From NCBI GenBank assembly GCA_035376985.1, contig DAOSSA010000004.1:65355-129354 (forward strand): DNA of 64,000 nucleotides, written 5' to 3'. Below the pieces are notes generated by a model. The model ran no database searches, was not told the origin of the DNA, and saw nothing but the letters and a program-made list of their open reading frames with translations. A program made the translations under genes and the position numbers. Source of the stretch: Brevifilum sp029548365. Lineage in GTDB: Bacteria; Chloroflexota; Anaerolineae; Anaerolineales; Anaerolineaceae. Below, in pieces: positions 43,126-53,439 of this stretch; within the stretch, counting starts at the first letter, position 1, and each line of letters opens with the position of its first letter.

Positions 43126-46100
43126 TTATTCAGCCAAAATCAGCACATCATCGACTGCGGCTTCCAGCAGGCTCGCTGTGCCTGCATCGGCGGCTTCAAT
43201 TAAGATATATACCGTTTGCCCGGCAAAGCTGCTGATATCAACGTTAACAAGCTGCCAGACGGCACTCACATTCCTGGCTGCCCCGAGTTTTTCAAACACG
43301 GTTTGTGTTCTTGTGCCTACTATTTTTACACGGAAGTAATCCACTGACGATGAATTTGTGTAATGCGCCAGGTAGTAATAGAAGGAAAGGGTCAGGTTTT
43401 TGTTAGCGGGCAATAGGATGTTGGGAGAACGAATGCTCGTCACCCCGCCATCGAGATCATAGCTACCTGAGTCCTGGCCTGCTAGAGGCCCTGTCACCAA
43501 ATCATAGGAGCCGCTGTAAGCTGTGAGTTGCTTGTAGCCCATATAATAAACAGATTGCGGAATGGCGCGCTCCCAATAACCCAGAGTTGCTGTATCCCTT
43601 CTTGAAGGGTTGCGAATCCAGCCTTTATTTGTCTCAAAATCGTCGAAGAAGATGGTCTCAGGCCCCGCCGATTTAACAGTAATACTGACAGTTGCTGAAT
43701 CCGAATCCAGTTCACCATCATTCACTTTGAAAGTGAATGTATCGTTTCCAACAAACCCTGTATGGGGTGTATAGAGGAGGTTTGGAGCTGAGCCTGTTAG
43801 AGTACCGCGTGAGGGTGGATTGACAACGGAATAAGCCAGCGAATCACCATCGACATCCGACCCGACCAAAAGGATCTCAATTGCAGTCCCTTCTTGCGTA
43901 GTAATACCCTGTGATTCAGCCACCGGCGCATCGTTCACTGGCGTAATCTCCAGACCGATAATAGCCGTGGAAGAGGACAAAGCCCCGTCGTTAACGCTGA
44001 AACTGAAACTGTCAAGCCCATAATAATCTGGATCGGGTTTGTAGGTGATATTTGGCGGCGTTCCAGTTATTGACCCGTGTTGAGGGTTGTCCACCAGTTC
44101 AAAGCTCAGTGGATTGCCTTCGGGGTCAGAACCGGTCAGTGTGATGAGTAGCTGCCCATCCTCTTCCAGAGTCAGGTTTTGTGGATCAGCAACAGGAGGT
44201 AAATTCGGCTTATCAGCTGAGATCAAAACATCGTCTACCGCTGCTTCTACCAAGCTGGCTGTGGCCTCATCGGCGGCTTCGATCAGGATATACACCGATT
44301 GACCGGCAAAGCGGCTGATATCCACGTTCACAGGTTGCCAGACCGCATTCATATAGGTCGTTGATGCCAGCTTTTCGAAAACGGTTTGTGTGCTATCTCC
44401 AATTATCTTCACTCGGAAGTAATCTGTGGATGAGGCATTGTTCAAATGCGCCAGGTAATAGTAAAAGGAGAGTGAAAGCTCACGATTGGCGGGTAACTGG
44501 ATGAGAGGAGAGCGAATGCTGGTCATACCTCCGTCCAGGTCATAATCTCCTGCACTGCTGCCCGCCAACCGTCCGGTGACCAGGTCATAAGATCCGCTAA
44601 CCGGCGTTCCGAGCTGGGTGACGTAATTATTGTAAGTGACACGCTGAGGAATGCCTCGTTCCCATAAACCCAGTTTGGCAGTGTCGGTACCGTTTGGATT
44701 CCTGATCCAACCTAAGTCGCTCTCAAAGTCATCCCAGAAAACCTGGCTCGGTCCGGCTGAGTTAACGGCGATCGTGATCGTGGCAATAGCCGAGTCAAGC
44801 TCGCCATCATTGACACTAAAGGTGAAAGCATCTTCACCAGTGAAACCAGTTTCTGGAGTGTAGAGAAGATTTGGCGCAGTGCCGCTCAAACTGCCATGTG
44901 CTGGCGTGCTGATGATGCTAAATGTCAGTTCATCCCCGTCCACGTCAGAGCCTGTCAGGGTGATTTCCAGGGCTTCGTCTTCATCTGTTGTAAGGGACTG
45001 GGTGTCAGCCACCGGTGCATCGTTGACCGGGTTGATGGTGATGCTGATTGTGGCTGCTTCGGAATCGACGGTCCCATCGTTGACTTTGAAGGTGAAGCTA
45101 TCTTCGCCATAATAATCCGCTTCAGGGATATAGGTCAGGATAGGTGCGTTTCCTTCCAGGCTGCCGTGATTAGGACCGGCTATAAGGATGTACTCCAGGT
45201 CATCGCCGTCCACGTCAGAGGCTGTTAGGGTGATCTCCAGGGCAACGTCCTCATCCGTAGTAAGAGACTGACCATCAACAACCGGTGCATCGTTGACCGG
45301 GTTGACGATAATCGTTATTGTAGCCAGGTCTGAAGTGAGCTGACCATCAAAAACCGTGAAAGTAAAGTTATCCTCGCCATGATAATCGGGGACAGGCGTA
45401 TAGGTCAGATTAGGCGCTTCGCCGCTCAATGCCCCAAATGTAGGATGATCCACAACCGTGTAGGTGATTGGGTCATTATCAGGATCAGAACCACTCAGCA
45501 TGATGTCGAGCGGCACATCCTCATCCGTCGTGAAAGACTGTTCGTCAGCTTTCGGTGGGTCATTGTGATCCGTAACAGTGATCAGGACCAGGGCTGGTTC
45601 AGAGGTGAATTCGCTGTCTAAAACTATAAATTCAAAATTATCTATCCCGATATAGCCAGTATGTGGGGTGTAGGTAAGCTCAGGCAGCTCACCGTTAAGC
45701 GTTCCGTGGAGTGGATCGGAAACAACATTGAATGTCAGTACATCACCATCGACATCTGAGCCCGTCAGCATGATTGTTACAGACTTGTTGCGGTTTGTTT
45801 GCACCAGTTGATCATCAGCAATCGGCGCATCGTTGATCGAATTGATCGTGATACTGACTGTGGCAACTTCTGAATCAAGGCTTCCATCGTTAACGATGAA
45901 GGAGAAACTATCCTCGCCGTTGAAATCCTGATCCGGGGAATAGACCAGGTTTGGTGCATCACCTTCCAGGCTGCCGTGAGCGGGGTTATCCACAATGGCG
46001 AAGGTCAGATCGTCTCCATCTACGTCAGAACCCGTCAGGGTGATTTCCAGGGCTTCGTCTTCATCCGTTGTGAAGGACTGGTTTTCAGCCACCGGTGCAT

Positions 46101-49100
46101 CGTTGACCGGGTTGATGGTGATGCTGATTGTGGCTACTTCGGAATCGACGACCCCATCGTTAGCTTTGAAGGTGAAGCTATCTTCGCCATAATAATCTGC
46201 TTCAGGGATATAGGTCAGGATCGGGGCGTTTCCTTCCAGGCTGCCGTGATTGGGACTGGCTATAAGGATGTAATCCAGGTCATCGCCGTCCACGTCAGAG
46301 GCTGTTAGGGTGATCTCCAGGGCAACGTCCTCATCCGTAGTAAGAGACTGACCATCAACCACCGGTGCATCGTTGACCGGGTTGATGGTAATCGTTACGG
46401 TAGCCAGGTCTGAAGTTAGCTGACCATCAAAAACCTTGAAAGTAAAGTTATCCTCGCCATGATAATCAGGGACAGGATTATAGGTCAGATTAGGCGCTTC
46501 ACCGCTCAAAGCCCCGAATGTAGGATGATCCACAACCGTATAGATGATTGGATCATTGTCAGGATCAGAACCGTTCAGCGTGATGTTGAGGGACATATCC
46601 TCATCTGTACTTAAGGACTGCTCATCAGCCATTGGTGGGTTGTTGACATCATCGACAATGATTGTGACCAGAGCTGTGGATGAAGCTACCTGACCGTCAA
46701 AGACGGTGAATTCAAAGCTGTCTGTTCCGCTAAAACCAGCATCTGGAATATAGGTCAGCTCAGGCGGCTCACCGTTGAGCGTTCCGTGGAGCGGATCGGA
46801 AACAATATTGAATGTCAATACGTCGCCATCGACATCTGAGCCCGTAAGAGTGAAATTCTCAGACCTGTTGCGGTTTGTTTGCACGAGTTGATCGTTAGCA
46901 ATCGGCGCATCGTTGATCGAATTGATCGTGATACTGACTGTGGCAACTTCTGAATCAAGGATTCCATCGTTAACGATGAATGTGAAGCTATCCTCGCCAT
47001 TGAAATCCTGATCCGGGGAATAGGTCAGGTTTGGCGCATCGCCTTCCAGGCTGCCGTGAGCGGGAACGTCCACAATGGTGAAGGTCAGATTATCCCCGTC
47101 CACGTCAGAACCCGTCAGGGTGATTTCCAGGGCTTCGTCTTCATCGGTTGTGAGGGATTGGACGTCAGCCACTGGTGCAGTGTTGACCGGGTTGATGGTG
47201 ATGCTGATTGTGGCTGCTTCAGAATCGACGGTCCCATCGTTGACTCTGAAGGTGAAGCTATCTTCGCCATAAAAACCAGGGTTAGGCGTATAGGTCAGAT
47301 CGGGCTCTTCGCCGCTAAGCAACCCATTTAAAGGAAGATCCACAACAGCAAAGCTGATGGAATCTCCATCGGGATCGTAGCCTGTAAGCGTGATCGTTAA
47401 AGGCTCACCCGTATTCGTTGTTAGTGACTGCGGTTCAGCTACTGGCGGCATGTTGATGCTGGTGAACACCCCCTCGATCAGCACATCATCGACTGCTGCT
47501 TCGATCAGGCTTCCAGCGCCTTCATCAGCTGCTTCGATTAAAATTTGTATTGCCTGTCCGGCGAATTGGCTGATATTAACGCTCTCAAATTTCCAGACTG
47601 CGTTAACATAAGATGCCGCTCCTAATTTCTCAAACACAGTTTGTGTGCTGTTTCCAACAATTCTGACGCGGAAATAATCCTGATTGTTGGCATTGTTTAG
47701 ATGCGCCAGGTAGTAATAGAAAGAGAGAGTCGCATCAGCATTCGCAGGTAAGTTGATTATTGGCGAGCGAATGCTGGTAATACCGTTGTCTACGTCATAA
47801 TCACCTGCACTGCTGCCTGCCAGTCTCCCGGTGACCAGGTTATAAGTTCCGCTAACCGGCGTTCCAAGCTGGGTGACGTATGAGTTATATGTTGCACGCT
47901 GGGGTACAGCGCGCTCCCATAGGCCAAGGGTGGCGGTATCGGTACCGTTAGGATTCCTGACCCATCCTAAATCGCTCTCAAAATCATCCCAAAAGATCGC
48001 TGTTGGACCGGGCGGGTTAATCGTGATGTTGACTGTTGCAATTCCTGAATCAAGCTCACCATCACTGGCGACAAAGGTGAACGCGTCTACTCCTGAAAAG
48101 CCAGTTCCAGGTGTGTAGAAGAGGTCTGGTACGCTGCCACTCAAACTGCCGTGTGCTGGTTGACTGATGATGCTGAAAGTTAGGTCATCGCCATCCACAT
48201 CTGAGCCGCTCAATGTGATCGCTACGGGCGTGTTGAACCCGGTACTGACCGACTGATCTACAGCAGCCGGAGCGTCGTTGATCGGGGTGATCGTGATGCT
48301 CACCGTGGCTGGGGCTGAGTTAACTTTCCCGTCGTTGACGAGGTAGGTGAAGCTGTCTTCGCCGTTATAGTCTGCATCGGGAGTATAGGTCAGGTTTGGT
48401 GCTTGTCCGCTCAAAGTTCCGTGTGATGGCTGATCGATTATAGAAAAGCTGATGCTGTCGCCATCGGGGTCAGAACCAGTCAGCATAACAGCGAGGGGGA
48501 AGTCCTCGTCCGTTGTTAGAGATTGGGGATCGGCAGTGGGAGGCTCGTTATGACTGCTTGTTCCAATCACCTCTAAGTCGACCTGGTTAACCGCGCCCGT
48601 TGTTCCTCTGGTATTATCACAAATGAAGACCGTCCATTCACCAAACGCGGGCTTTCCGTTGAAGCTGTCCAGTGAACCGTCCGGGTTGGGGCTAACCGTG
48701 CGATCGAAAAAGGGTGCAGCGACATTGTCATTTCTGTTATTACTAAGGGGATTGGTTGAACTGTCATCAACCCAGACGTCATAGTTCGCATAGGTATCGG
48801 AACTGTTAGCGACAATTGTGGTCGGGGTTGTATCGGTTGGAGATTGCAGGGAGACCCTGATCTGCCCACGACGGGCGTGGGTGATATTCACCCCCAGGTT
48901 CACATCGGTGACAAGGATGTCTTCGTCGATTGAAAAAGTTCGGGTTACCCCATTCCCGAGGGTACAACCATTGTCAGGAATGGTTGATGTCACGGTCCAG
49001 GTGTAACTGTCCGTTGTTGAATTGCCATTATAATCCCACACACGAACCTGGATGGTGTGTTCTCCGGGTTCTGAAGGGAAAGACCTCTTGCCGCCGGGTA

Positions 49101-50103
49101 TAAATCCCAGGTTGATGTAAAAATCTCGAGCAGAGTAATTGCCCTTGGTAGAGTTCGGCACAAAAAAGTCATGCAAGTATTGAGTATCAGAAGCGCCACC
49201 CGGCAATTCGTGAAATTCCCAGACTGTGGTCCATTCGCCACCGTTAATGGAGAATTCTGTCTTATAGGGGGGTAAATAATAAACCGTGCTTTTAAACAGG
49301 TCCCTGGCACGCACATACAGTCCATAATCGCCTGAGGTTGTGCTCCCGCTGACGATCGTGTTTCCGTTGAGCAAGCCGATTGCCTGGATTTCAGGTGCTT
49401 GATTGTCCTCTAATGGGATGTGAAATTCCAATGGATCGAGGTAAATGTCTCCGGCTGCAATGATGTTCAAGTGAATATGATTGAAACGATAACCGAAAGA
49501 TGTAACCGTCCAGTAGACAATGTTCCCAATATGGGTGTTTGGTGGGATATACCCCCCTGTATTCGGGTTGGTCTTCCATTCGTTGAATTTATCGAAAATC
49601 GATTGAGGGATCGTGTTCCGGTCAATGTGGTGGTATTGCCAGACATAACCCTCAGAGTCAAGAATGGCGACCTCCCAGTACAATGAATTACCAGGCTGAT
49701 AATTCTCAATATTGACGACCTGACCTCCAGACCGGGTGAAAACCTGTGTACCATTCGGGGCGATCATATCAATTCCATGGTGAAAATAAGCCTGGCTGGT
49801 TCCGCTGCTGTAATTCTGGTAGGATTGAATGACGTGTCCCATTTGAACGACTGTGAAAGGCCAGGGATATTGCGAATGTGAACCGTTTGGATCGCCCGTG
49901 GCGATTCCAAAGGATGCTTCGCGGGTCGACGTTATTGCTGTAATACTTTGACTGGAAGAAGATTGACTGCGATAATCCTCGAGATAGTCTTCACCTCTTG
50001 CCTGTGCAATCGTAATCAAACTACTCGATAAAAGTGATAAGATCATCACTATTAAAGTCAATTTGAAAAATATGTGACTACTTAAGTATTTCCCAGATCT
50101 CAT
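43126..50103 (-). CDS. Giant secreted protein: M23 peptidase-like domain, P-domain, 14 cadherin/Ig-like repeats, 3 MAM-like modules
   Basis: About 2325 residues. A signal peptide (TLIVMILSLLSSSLITIAQA) precedes an M23/LytM-like domain (about 85-230) with the zinc motifs HHGIDM and NHIHL. A proprotein-convertase P-like domain (about 385-505) follows. Then come 14 repeats of about 90 residues with the pattern N-D-A-P-V-A...TTDED...TGSDVDGD...HGSL...LTYTPD...GEDSFTF.VNDG...ATV.ITI, a Big_9/cadherin-like fold. Three copies of a module opening FWDDFESDLGW or FFDDFETNKGW, resembling MAM or immune-inhibitor-A tails, sit after repeats 2, 12 and 14. ATG 50103 has aggag eight bases upstream. No sortase motif is seen. 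A role in adhesion or wall remodelling is inferred. Confidence 0.88.
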   Translation of the reverse strand: MRSGKYLSSHIFFKLTLIVMILSLLSSSLITIAQARGEDYLEDYRSQSSSSQSITAITSTREASFGIATGDPNGSHSQYPWPFTVVQMGHVIQSYQNYSSGTSQAYFHHGIDMIAPNGTQVFTRSGGQVVNIENYQPGNSLYWEVAILDSEGYVWQYHHIDRNTIPQSIFDKFNEWKTNPNTGGYIPPNTHIGNIVYWTVTSFGYRFNHIHLNIIAAGDIYLDPLEFHIPLEDNQAPEIQAIGLLNGNTIVSGSTTSGDYGLYVRARDLFKSTVYYLPPYKTEFSINGGEWTTVWEFHELPGGASDTQYLHDFFVPNSTKGNYSARDFYINLGFIPGGKRSFPSEPGEHTIQVRVWDYNGNSTTDSYTWTVTSTIPDNGCTLGNGVTRTFSIDEDILVTDVNLGVNITHARRGQIRVSLQSPTDTTPTTIVANSSDTYANYDVWVDDSSTNPLSNNRNDNVAAPFFDRTVSPNPDGSLDSFNGKPAFGEWTVFICDNTRGTTGAVNQVDLEVIGTSSHNEPPTADPQSLTTDEDFPLAVMLTGSDPDGDSISFSIIDQPSHGTLSGQAPNLTYTPDADYNGEDSFTYLVNDGKVNSAPATVSITITPINDAPAAVDQSVSTGFNTPVAITLSGSDVDGDDLTFSIISQPAHGSLSGSVPDLFYTPGTGFSGVDAFTFVASDGELDSGIATVNITINPPGPTAIFWDDFESDLGWVRNPNGTDTATLGLWERAVPQRATYNSYVTQLGTPVSGTYNLVTGRLAGSSAGDYDVDNGITSIRSPIINLPANADATLSFYYYLAHLNNANNQDYFRVRIVGNSTQTVFEKLGAASYVNAVWKFESVNISQFAGQAIQILIEAADEGAGSLIEAAVDDVLIEGVFTSINMPPVAEPQSLTTNTGEPLTITLTGYDPDGDSISFAVVDLPLNGLLSGEEPDLTYTPNPGFYGEDSFTFRVNDGTVDSEAATISITINPVNTAPVADVQSLTTDEDEALEITLTGSDVDGDNLTFTIVDVPAHGSLEGDAPNLTYSPDQDFNGEDSFTFIVNDGILDSEVATVSITINSINDAPIANDQLVQTNRNRSENFTLTGSDVDGDVLTFNIVSDPLHGTLNGEPPELTYIPDAGFSGTDSFEFTVFDGQVASSTALVTIIVDDVNNPPMADEQSLSTDEDMSLNITLNGSDPDNDPIIYTVVDHPTFGALSGEAPNLTYNPVPDYHGEDNFTFKVFDGQLTSDLATVTITINPVNDAPVVDGQSLTTDEDVALEITLTASDVDGDDLDYILIASPNHGSLEGNAPILTYIPEADYYGEDSFTFKANDGVVDSEVATISITINPVNDAPVAENQSFTTDEDEALEITLTGSDVDGDDLTFAIVDNPAHGSLEGDAPNLVYSPDQDFNGEDSFSFIVNDGSLDSEVATVSITINSINDAPIADDQLVQTNRNKSVTIMLTGSDVDGDVLTFNVVSDPLHGTLNGELPELTYTPHTGYIGIDNFEFIVLDSEFTSEPALVLITVTDHNDPPKADEQSFTTDEDVPLDIMLSGSDPDNDPITYTVVDHPTFGALSGEAPNLTYTPVPDYHGEDNFTFTVFDGQLTSDLATITIIVNPVNDAPVVDGQSLTTDEDVALEITLTASDVDGDDLEYILIAGPNHGSLEGNAPILTYIPEADYYGEDSFTFKVNDGTVDSEAATISITINPVNDAPVADTQSLTTDEDEALEITLTGSDVDGDELTFSIISTPAHGSLSGTAPNLLYTPETGFTGEDAFTFSVNDGELDSAIATITIAVNSAGPSQVFWDDFESDLGWIRNPNGTDTAKLGLWERGIPQRVTYNNYVTQLGTPVSGSYDLVTGRLAGSSAGDYDLDGGMTSIRSPLIQLPANRELSLSFYYYLAHLNNASSTDYFRVKIIGDSTQTVFEKLASTTYMNAVWQPVNVDISRFAGQSVYILIEAADEATASLVEAAVDDVLISADKPNLPPVADPQNLTLEEDGQLLITLTGSDPEGNPLSFELVDNPQHGSITGTPPNITYKPDPDYYGLDSFSFSVNDGALSSSTAIIGLEITPVNDAPVAESQGITTQEGTAIEILLVGSDVDGDSLAYSVVNPPSRGTLTGSAPNLLYTPHTGFVGNDTFTFKVNDGELDSDSATVSITVKSAGPETIFFDDFETNKGWIRNPSRRDTATLGYWERAIPQSVYYMGYKQLTAYSGSYDLVTGPLAGQDSGSYDLDGGVTSIRSPNILLPANKNLTLSFYYYLAHYTNSSSVDYFRVKIVGTRTQTVFEKLGAARNVSAVWQLVNVDISSFAGQTVYILIEAADAGTASLLEAAVDDVLILAE
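44940..47280 (-). repeat. Higher-order 1080-bp coding repeat (four 90-residue units per copy)
   Basis: Within the giant gene the DNA is self-similar at an offset of exactly 1080 bases. Segments at 45001, 46081 and 47161 match closely, as do 45781 with 46861 and 44941 with 46021 and 47101. Repeat units 4-5-6-7 and 8-9-10-11 therefore form a duplicated block in frame, with flanking units continuing the series. Confidence 0.9.
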
Positions 50104-51003
50104 GATCATTTCTCCTATAAAAAGTGATCTAAAAAAATATTATTTGCTGGTCAGAAATCCCTCAGAAAACAATCAAACTGTTTGTCTGAGGTTTCGAAAA
50201 GGCTAATCATTTTTTTACACGCTTTGATAGTAACTGTCCATATTCCTTCTCTCTCTAAACAAGATGCTCCAATCTTGATACCATGGGCGATTTGTACCCA
50301 AACGCCTGATGAAAAAATTCCATTCACGGTCTGAGCATTTACCGCCGGGAATTTTGATATTATCCCAATATGACCAGCAGTGTTCCAATAATTTGTTAGA
50401 CGGTATTATTGTTACTCCTTTTTAGGTGATATGGCTTGAATGCGTTAAGCAAATTGAGGAGCACCAAAATCTATGTTCAATATCCACTTACCTGGCTTTA
50501 AGACAGGTGTGTTATGAAAAAGGCTGGGGATCAAATCGTTTTACCTTGAACCTGGTATATTGACAGGATCACCCTTGTTAATACTGGATCAGATATTTTT
50601 CCTAAGTATGCAAGATCCATGCCCTTTCCTGATCAACAAGCTCTTTCTTAGCCAATCAGTGTGACAAGAATCAACCTGTAATTGACTTTGTTTAACAATT
50701 GATCTTACTCTAACCCTAAAACTGATTTCCTAAGCGTTTCACAAACACAAAAGGTTGCACATATGACTATGTACAACCTTTTCTTGTGGCTACATCGATC
50801 TAATCCGCTTGCCCAGGTTTTTAGTAAATCTTCGCTTGCATTTCCACTTAACCGGATACAGTGCATGAAAGCTGTGAGCAAACGACAAGAAGTTTAAGAC
50901 CATCATGATCCTGTTCTTGCCATTTCACTATTGAGCATCATATCAGTCCAACTTCTGCTTCCATTTCGAAATTCATTACTTAAACTCTCCTTTCAACACA
51001 GGC
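50104..51003. other. 900-base spacer between the two M23 protein genes
   Basis: It contains a hairpin in the leader of the giant gene (CCTCAG 50160-50165 with CTGAGG 50186-50191, inner stem AAACA/TGTTT) and the terminator hairpin at 50749-50782. A good ribosome-binding site (aaaggag, 50993-50987) is followed on the minus strand by a frame of only 12 codons (50976-50938). The rest shows no credible gene; it may be remains of lost sequence. Confidence 0.5.
50749..50782. terminator. Hairpin terminator downstream of the M23/DNRLRE gene
   Basis: AAAAGGTTG (50749-50757) pairs with CAACCTTTT (50774-50782). ACATA/TATGT extends it after one mismatch, with a four-base loop. The T-rich flank suits termination on the minus strand and perhaps both strands. 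Confidence 0.65.
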
Positions 51004-53439
51004 TTATTGAAGGATCATCGGGATAAAGCTTTGAATCCCGCTTCGGACCTCAATTGGACCAAATTCTTCCATTCCCAAACCTGACCCACCAAAGCAATTC
51101 AGCCAGTAAAAATACAGTTTGCCAAAGGTGATATCCGGGTCGAGGTATTCGAAAATCGTTGTGTCAAATAATGGTATTGAGCGGATTAAAATATGCTCGC
51201 CATCTGCAGACTCCGCGCGATATAGATCGCAACCCAAGAAACTGTTAAGATTAGCGGTTTCCCAGTTAATTTGATTCACTCTATTTTGATATGCCCCTGA
51301 AAAAGAAACCAAATTCGCTGAAGTGGGGTTGCCCACCCAGATGTTAATGTCTGCTGGTTCAGAATCAACAAAGCCATCATTGGCTACAAAGCTGAAGGAA
51401 TCTTCACCAATAAAATCCTCTTCAGGGGTATATAATAGGGTTGAGCGTGATGGGTTAAAATCCCCTAATTGCCCATGTGAAGGTCCTCTGGTTATCCTAA
51501 AACTTAACGCATCCTCATCTTCATCTATGCCACTCAAAGTTATCGAAACAGGTGTATTCATGGTCGTTTGAACAGTTTGCCCCAGTGCTGTCGGTGGGTG
51601 ATTGGTGGGATCACCATAATTGAAACACACCTTGAGTGTGGGCGATTGATATGTGGTGTTCTCTTTGGAGGAAAAGGTTAAGGTGCCATCGCCAGTCGTG
51701 GGTTGGATTGTCATCCCATAATTTTCAAGTGATTTATCGACCCAGCTCTGGACGATATTCACACCGTTACTATTGAGAGTGATGGTTCTCAGACCGGTGG
51801 AGTTATAACTGCTTGATGTTGCGTTCCACAGGTTGCTGGTACCGCGGTCATTCGTTGTGCTTCGGGCGCCAGCTTGGCCCCAGGCAGTGGTGCCGTTGTA
51901 CGTATTCCAGTTGGCGCTTGAATTGCTTGCTGCTCCGGATAAATTCCCTTCGATCCAATCCTGCTTCAGATAGTAGAGGTTGAAAACTGTAGTGGTTGCT
52001 CCTGTGACTCTGAGTGCGATCTCAGCACTGGTGACTTGCGCATCTTGCGGTATGTTGCTCAGATCCCATTTTAGCAACGGATGCAATGCTCTTTGGCCTT
52101 CCTGGATATTTCGGCGAGCATAAATTACATTATTTCCGCCCCAATTATGCGTGCTATTGGTTTGTTGGAGGAACGTATCCGAATGTACTGGAATTTCAAC
52201 ACATTTATCTGGTTCATCTGGTGTGAATTCATTGGTCCAGGTGAATGAGCTGGTGGTTGAATTCCCGTTGTAATCCCAAACACGAACTTCGATCGTGTGC
52301 TCCCCTGGAGCAGTCGGGAACTGATATCGGCTGCCGGGGATGAATCCCAGGTTGATGTAAAAATCCCTGCACGTATAATTACCGCAGGTCGGTGGGGCGA
52401 CAAAGTATTCATTCACATAGGTGTTGATGTTTGATCCGCCAGGCAGGTCGTGAAATTCCCAGGTGGTTACCCAATCCCCGCCGTCAATGCGGAATTCGGT
52501 TTTGTGTGGGGGCAGGTAATACACGCTGCTGAGGAAAAGATCGCGTGCACGCACATAAAACCCGTAATTATCAAATTGTGTTGACGCCACAAAATTACCA
52601 GCGGTAATTGTGCCATTGAACAGTAACCCTATTCCTTGAATTTCTGGGGCCTGGTTGTCTACTAATGTCTCATGGAACTCCAGGGGATTGATAAAGACGT
52701 CCCCCGCAGCCAGGATATTCAGGTGAATGTGATTGAAGCGGTAACCGAAAGATGTTACCGACCAGTAAACAATATTTCCAATATGGGTATTCGGTGGGAC
52801 ATACCCTCCTGTTTTCGGGTTGGTCTTATATTCGGTGAATTTGTCGAAAATCGATTGAGGGATCGTGCTCCGGTCGATATGGTGGTACTGCCAAACATAG
52901 CCTTCCGGGTCCAGAATCGCTACTTCCCAGTACAATGAATTGCCGGGCTGATAGTTCTCAATATTGACGACCTGACCTCCAGACCGGGTGAAAACCTGTG
53001 TGCCATTGGGGGCGATCATGTCAATTCCATGGTGAAAATAAGCCTGGCTGGTTCCGCTGCTGTAATTCTGGTAGGATTGAATGACATGCCCCATTTGAAC
53101 GACGGTGAAGGGCCAGGCATATTTCGAATGCGAACCGTTCGGATCTCCTGTAGCAATGCCCTCTGAATTAATCTGAATCTCATACCCCTCAAGGGTTACG
53201 TCAAGTCCTTGCTGACCAATAATCGGATCGTCATCCGTCTTTAGTTCAATGTCAGCTTCAGATTGAGCCTCGGGGATATCAGCAGCCTGTGGAAGAGTCA
53301 ATTCATTATCGACCCATAACGTTGCCTCAACCGGATTGTTGATCGGAATGGGTGTCAAAATCGCTATTAACAAAATGACATATAAGAAAAGTCTTCCGAG
53401 CGGAAATTTCTTGCGTGTCCTGGGAGGTCTGGGGTTCAT
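51004..53439 (-). CDS. Secreted protein: M23 peptidase-like domain, DNRLRE domain, Ig-like repeat, FnIII-like tail
   Basis: About 811 residues from ATG 53439, which follows aaggag by eight bases. A signal anchor (LFLYVILLIAILTPIPI) leads to the same M23-like domain as in the giant protein, nearly identical including HHGIDM and NHIHL. A DNRLRE-type domain comes next (SDTFLQQTNSTHNWGG, LLKWDLSNIPQDAQVTSAEI, NIVQSWVDKS and the closing YQSPTLKV). One Big_9/cadherin-like repeat follows (TMNTPVSITLSGIDEDEDALSF), then a FnIII-like region with INWETANLNSFLGCDLYRA. The chain ends SFIPMILQ. DNRLRE domains occur in archaeal and bacterial surface proteins. Function is inferred as surface attachment or wall processing. 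Confidence 0.87.
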   Translation of the reverse strand: MNPRPPRTRKKFPLGRLFLYVILLIAILTPIPINNPVEATLWVDNELTLPQAADIPEAQSEADIELKTDDDPIIGQQGLDVTLEGYEIQINSEGIATGDPNGSHSKYAWPFTVVQMGHVIQSYQNYSSGTSQAYFHHGIDMIAPNGTQVFTRSGGQVVNIENYQPGNSLYWEVAILDPEGYVWQYHHIDRSTIPQSIFDKFTEYKTNPKTGGYVPPNTHIGNIVYWSVTSFGYRFNHIHLNILAAGDVFINPLEFHETLVDNQAPEIQGIGLLFNGTITAGNFVASTQFDNYGFYVRARDLFLSSVYYLPPHKTEFRIDGGDWVTTWEFHDLPGGSNINTYVNEYFVAPPTCGNYTCRDFYINLGFIPGSRYQFPTAPGEHTIEVRVWDYNGNSTTSSFTWTNEFTPDEPDKCVEIPVHSDTFLQQTNSTHNWGGNNVIYARRNIQEGQRALHPLLKWDLSNIPQDAQVTSAEIALRVTGATTTVFNLYYLKQDWIEGNLSGAASNSSANWNTYNGTTAWGQAGARSTTNDRGTSNLWNATSSSYNSTGLRTITLNSNGVNIVQSWVDKSLENYGMTIQPTTGDGTLTFSSKENTTYQSPTLKVCFNYGDPTNHPPTALGQTVQTTMNTPVSITLSGIDEDEDALSFRITRGPSHGQLGDFNPSRSTLLYTPEEDFIGEDSFSFVANDGFVDSEPADINIWVGNPTSANLVSFSGAYQNRVNQINWETANLNSFLGCDLYRAESADGEHILIRSIPLFDTTIFEYLDPDITFGKLYFYWLNCFGGSGLGMEEFGPIEVRSGIQSFIPMILQ

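Noticed and set aside
45976..46308. Plus-strand open frames of 65-110 codons inside the giant surface gene (several, repeated)
   Set aside because: They recur at the 1080-base period and are mirror frames of the repeated minus-strand coding sequence; no start signals.
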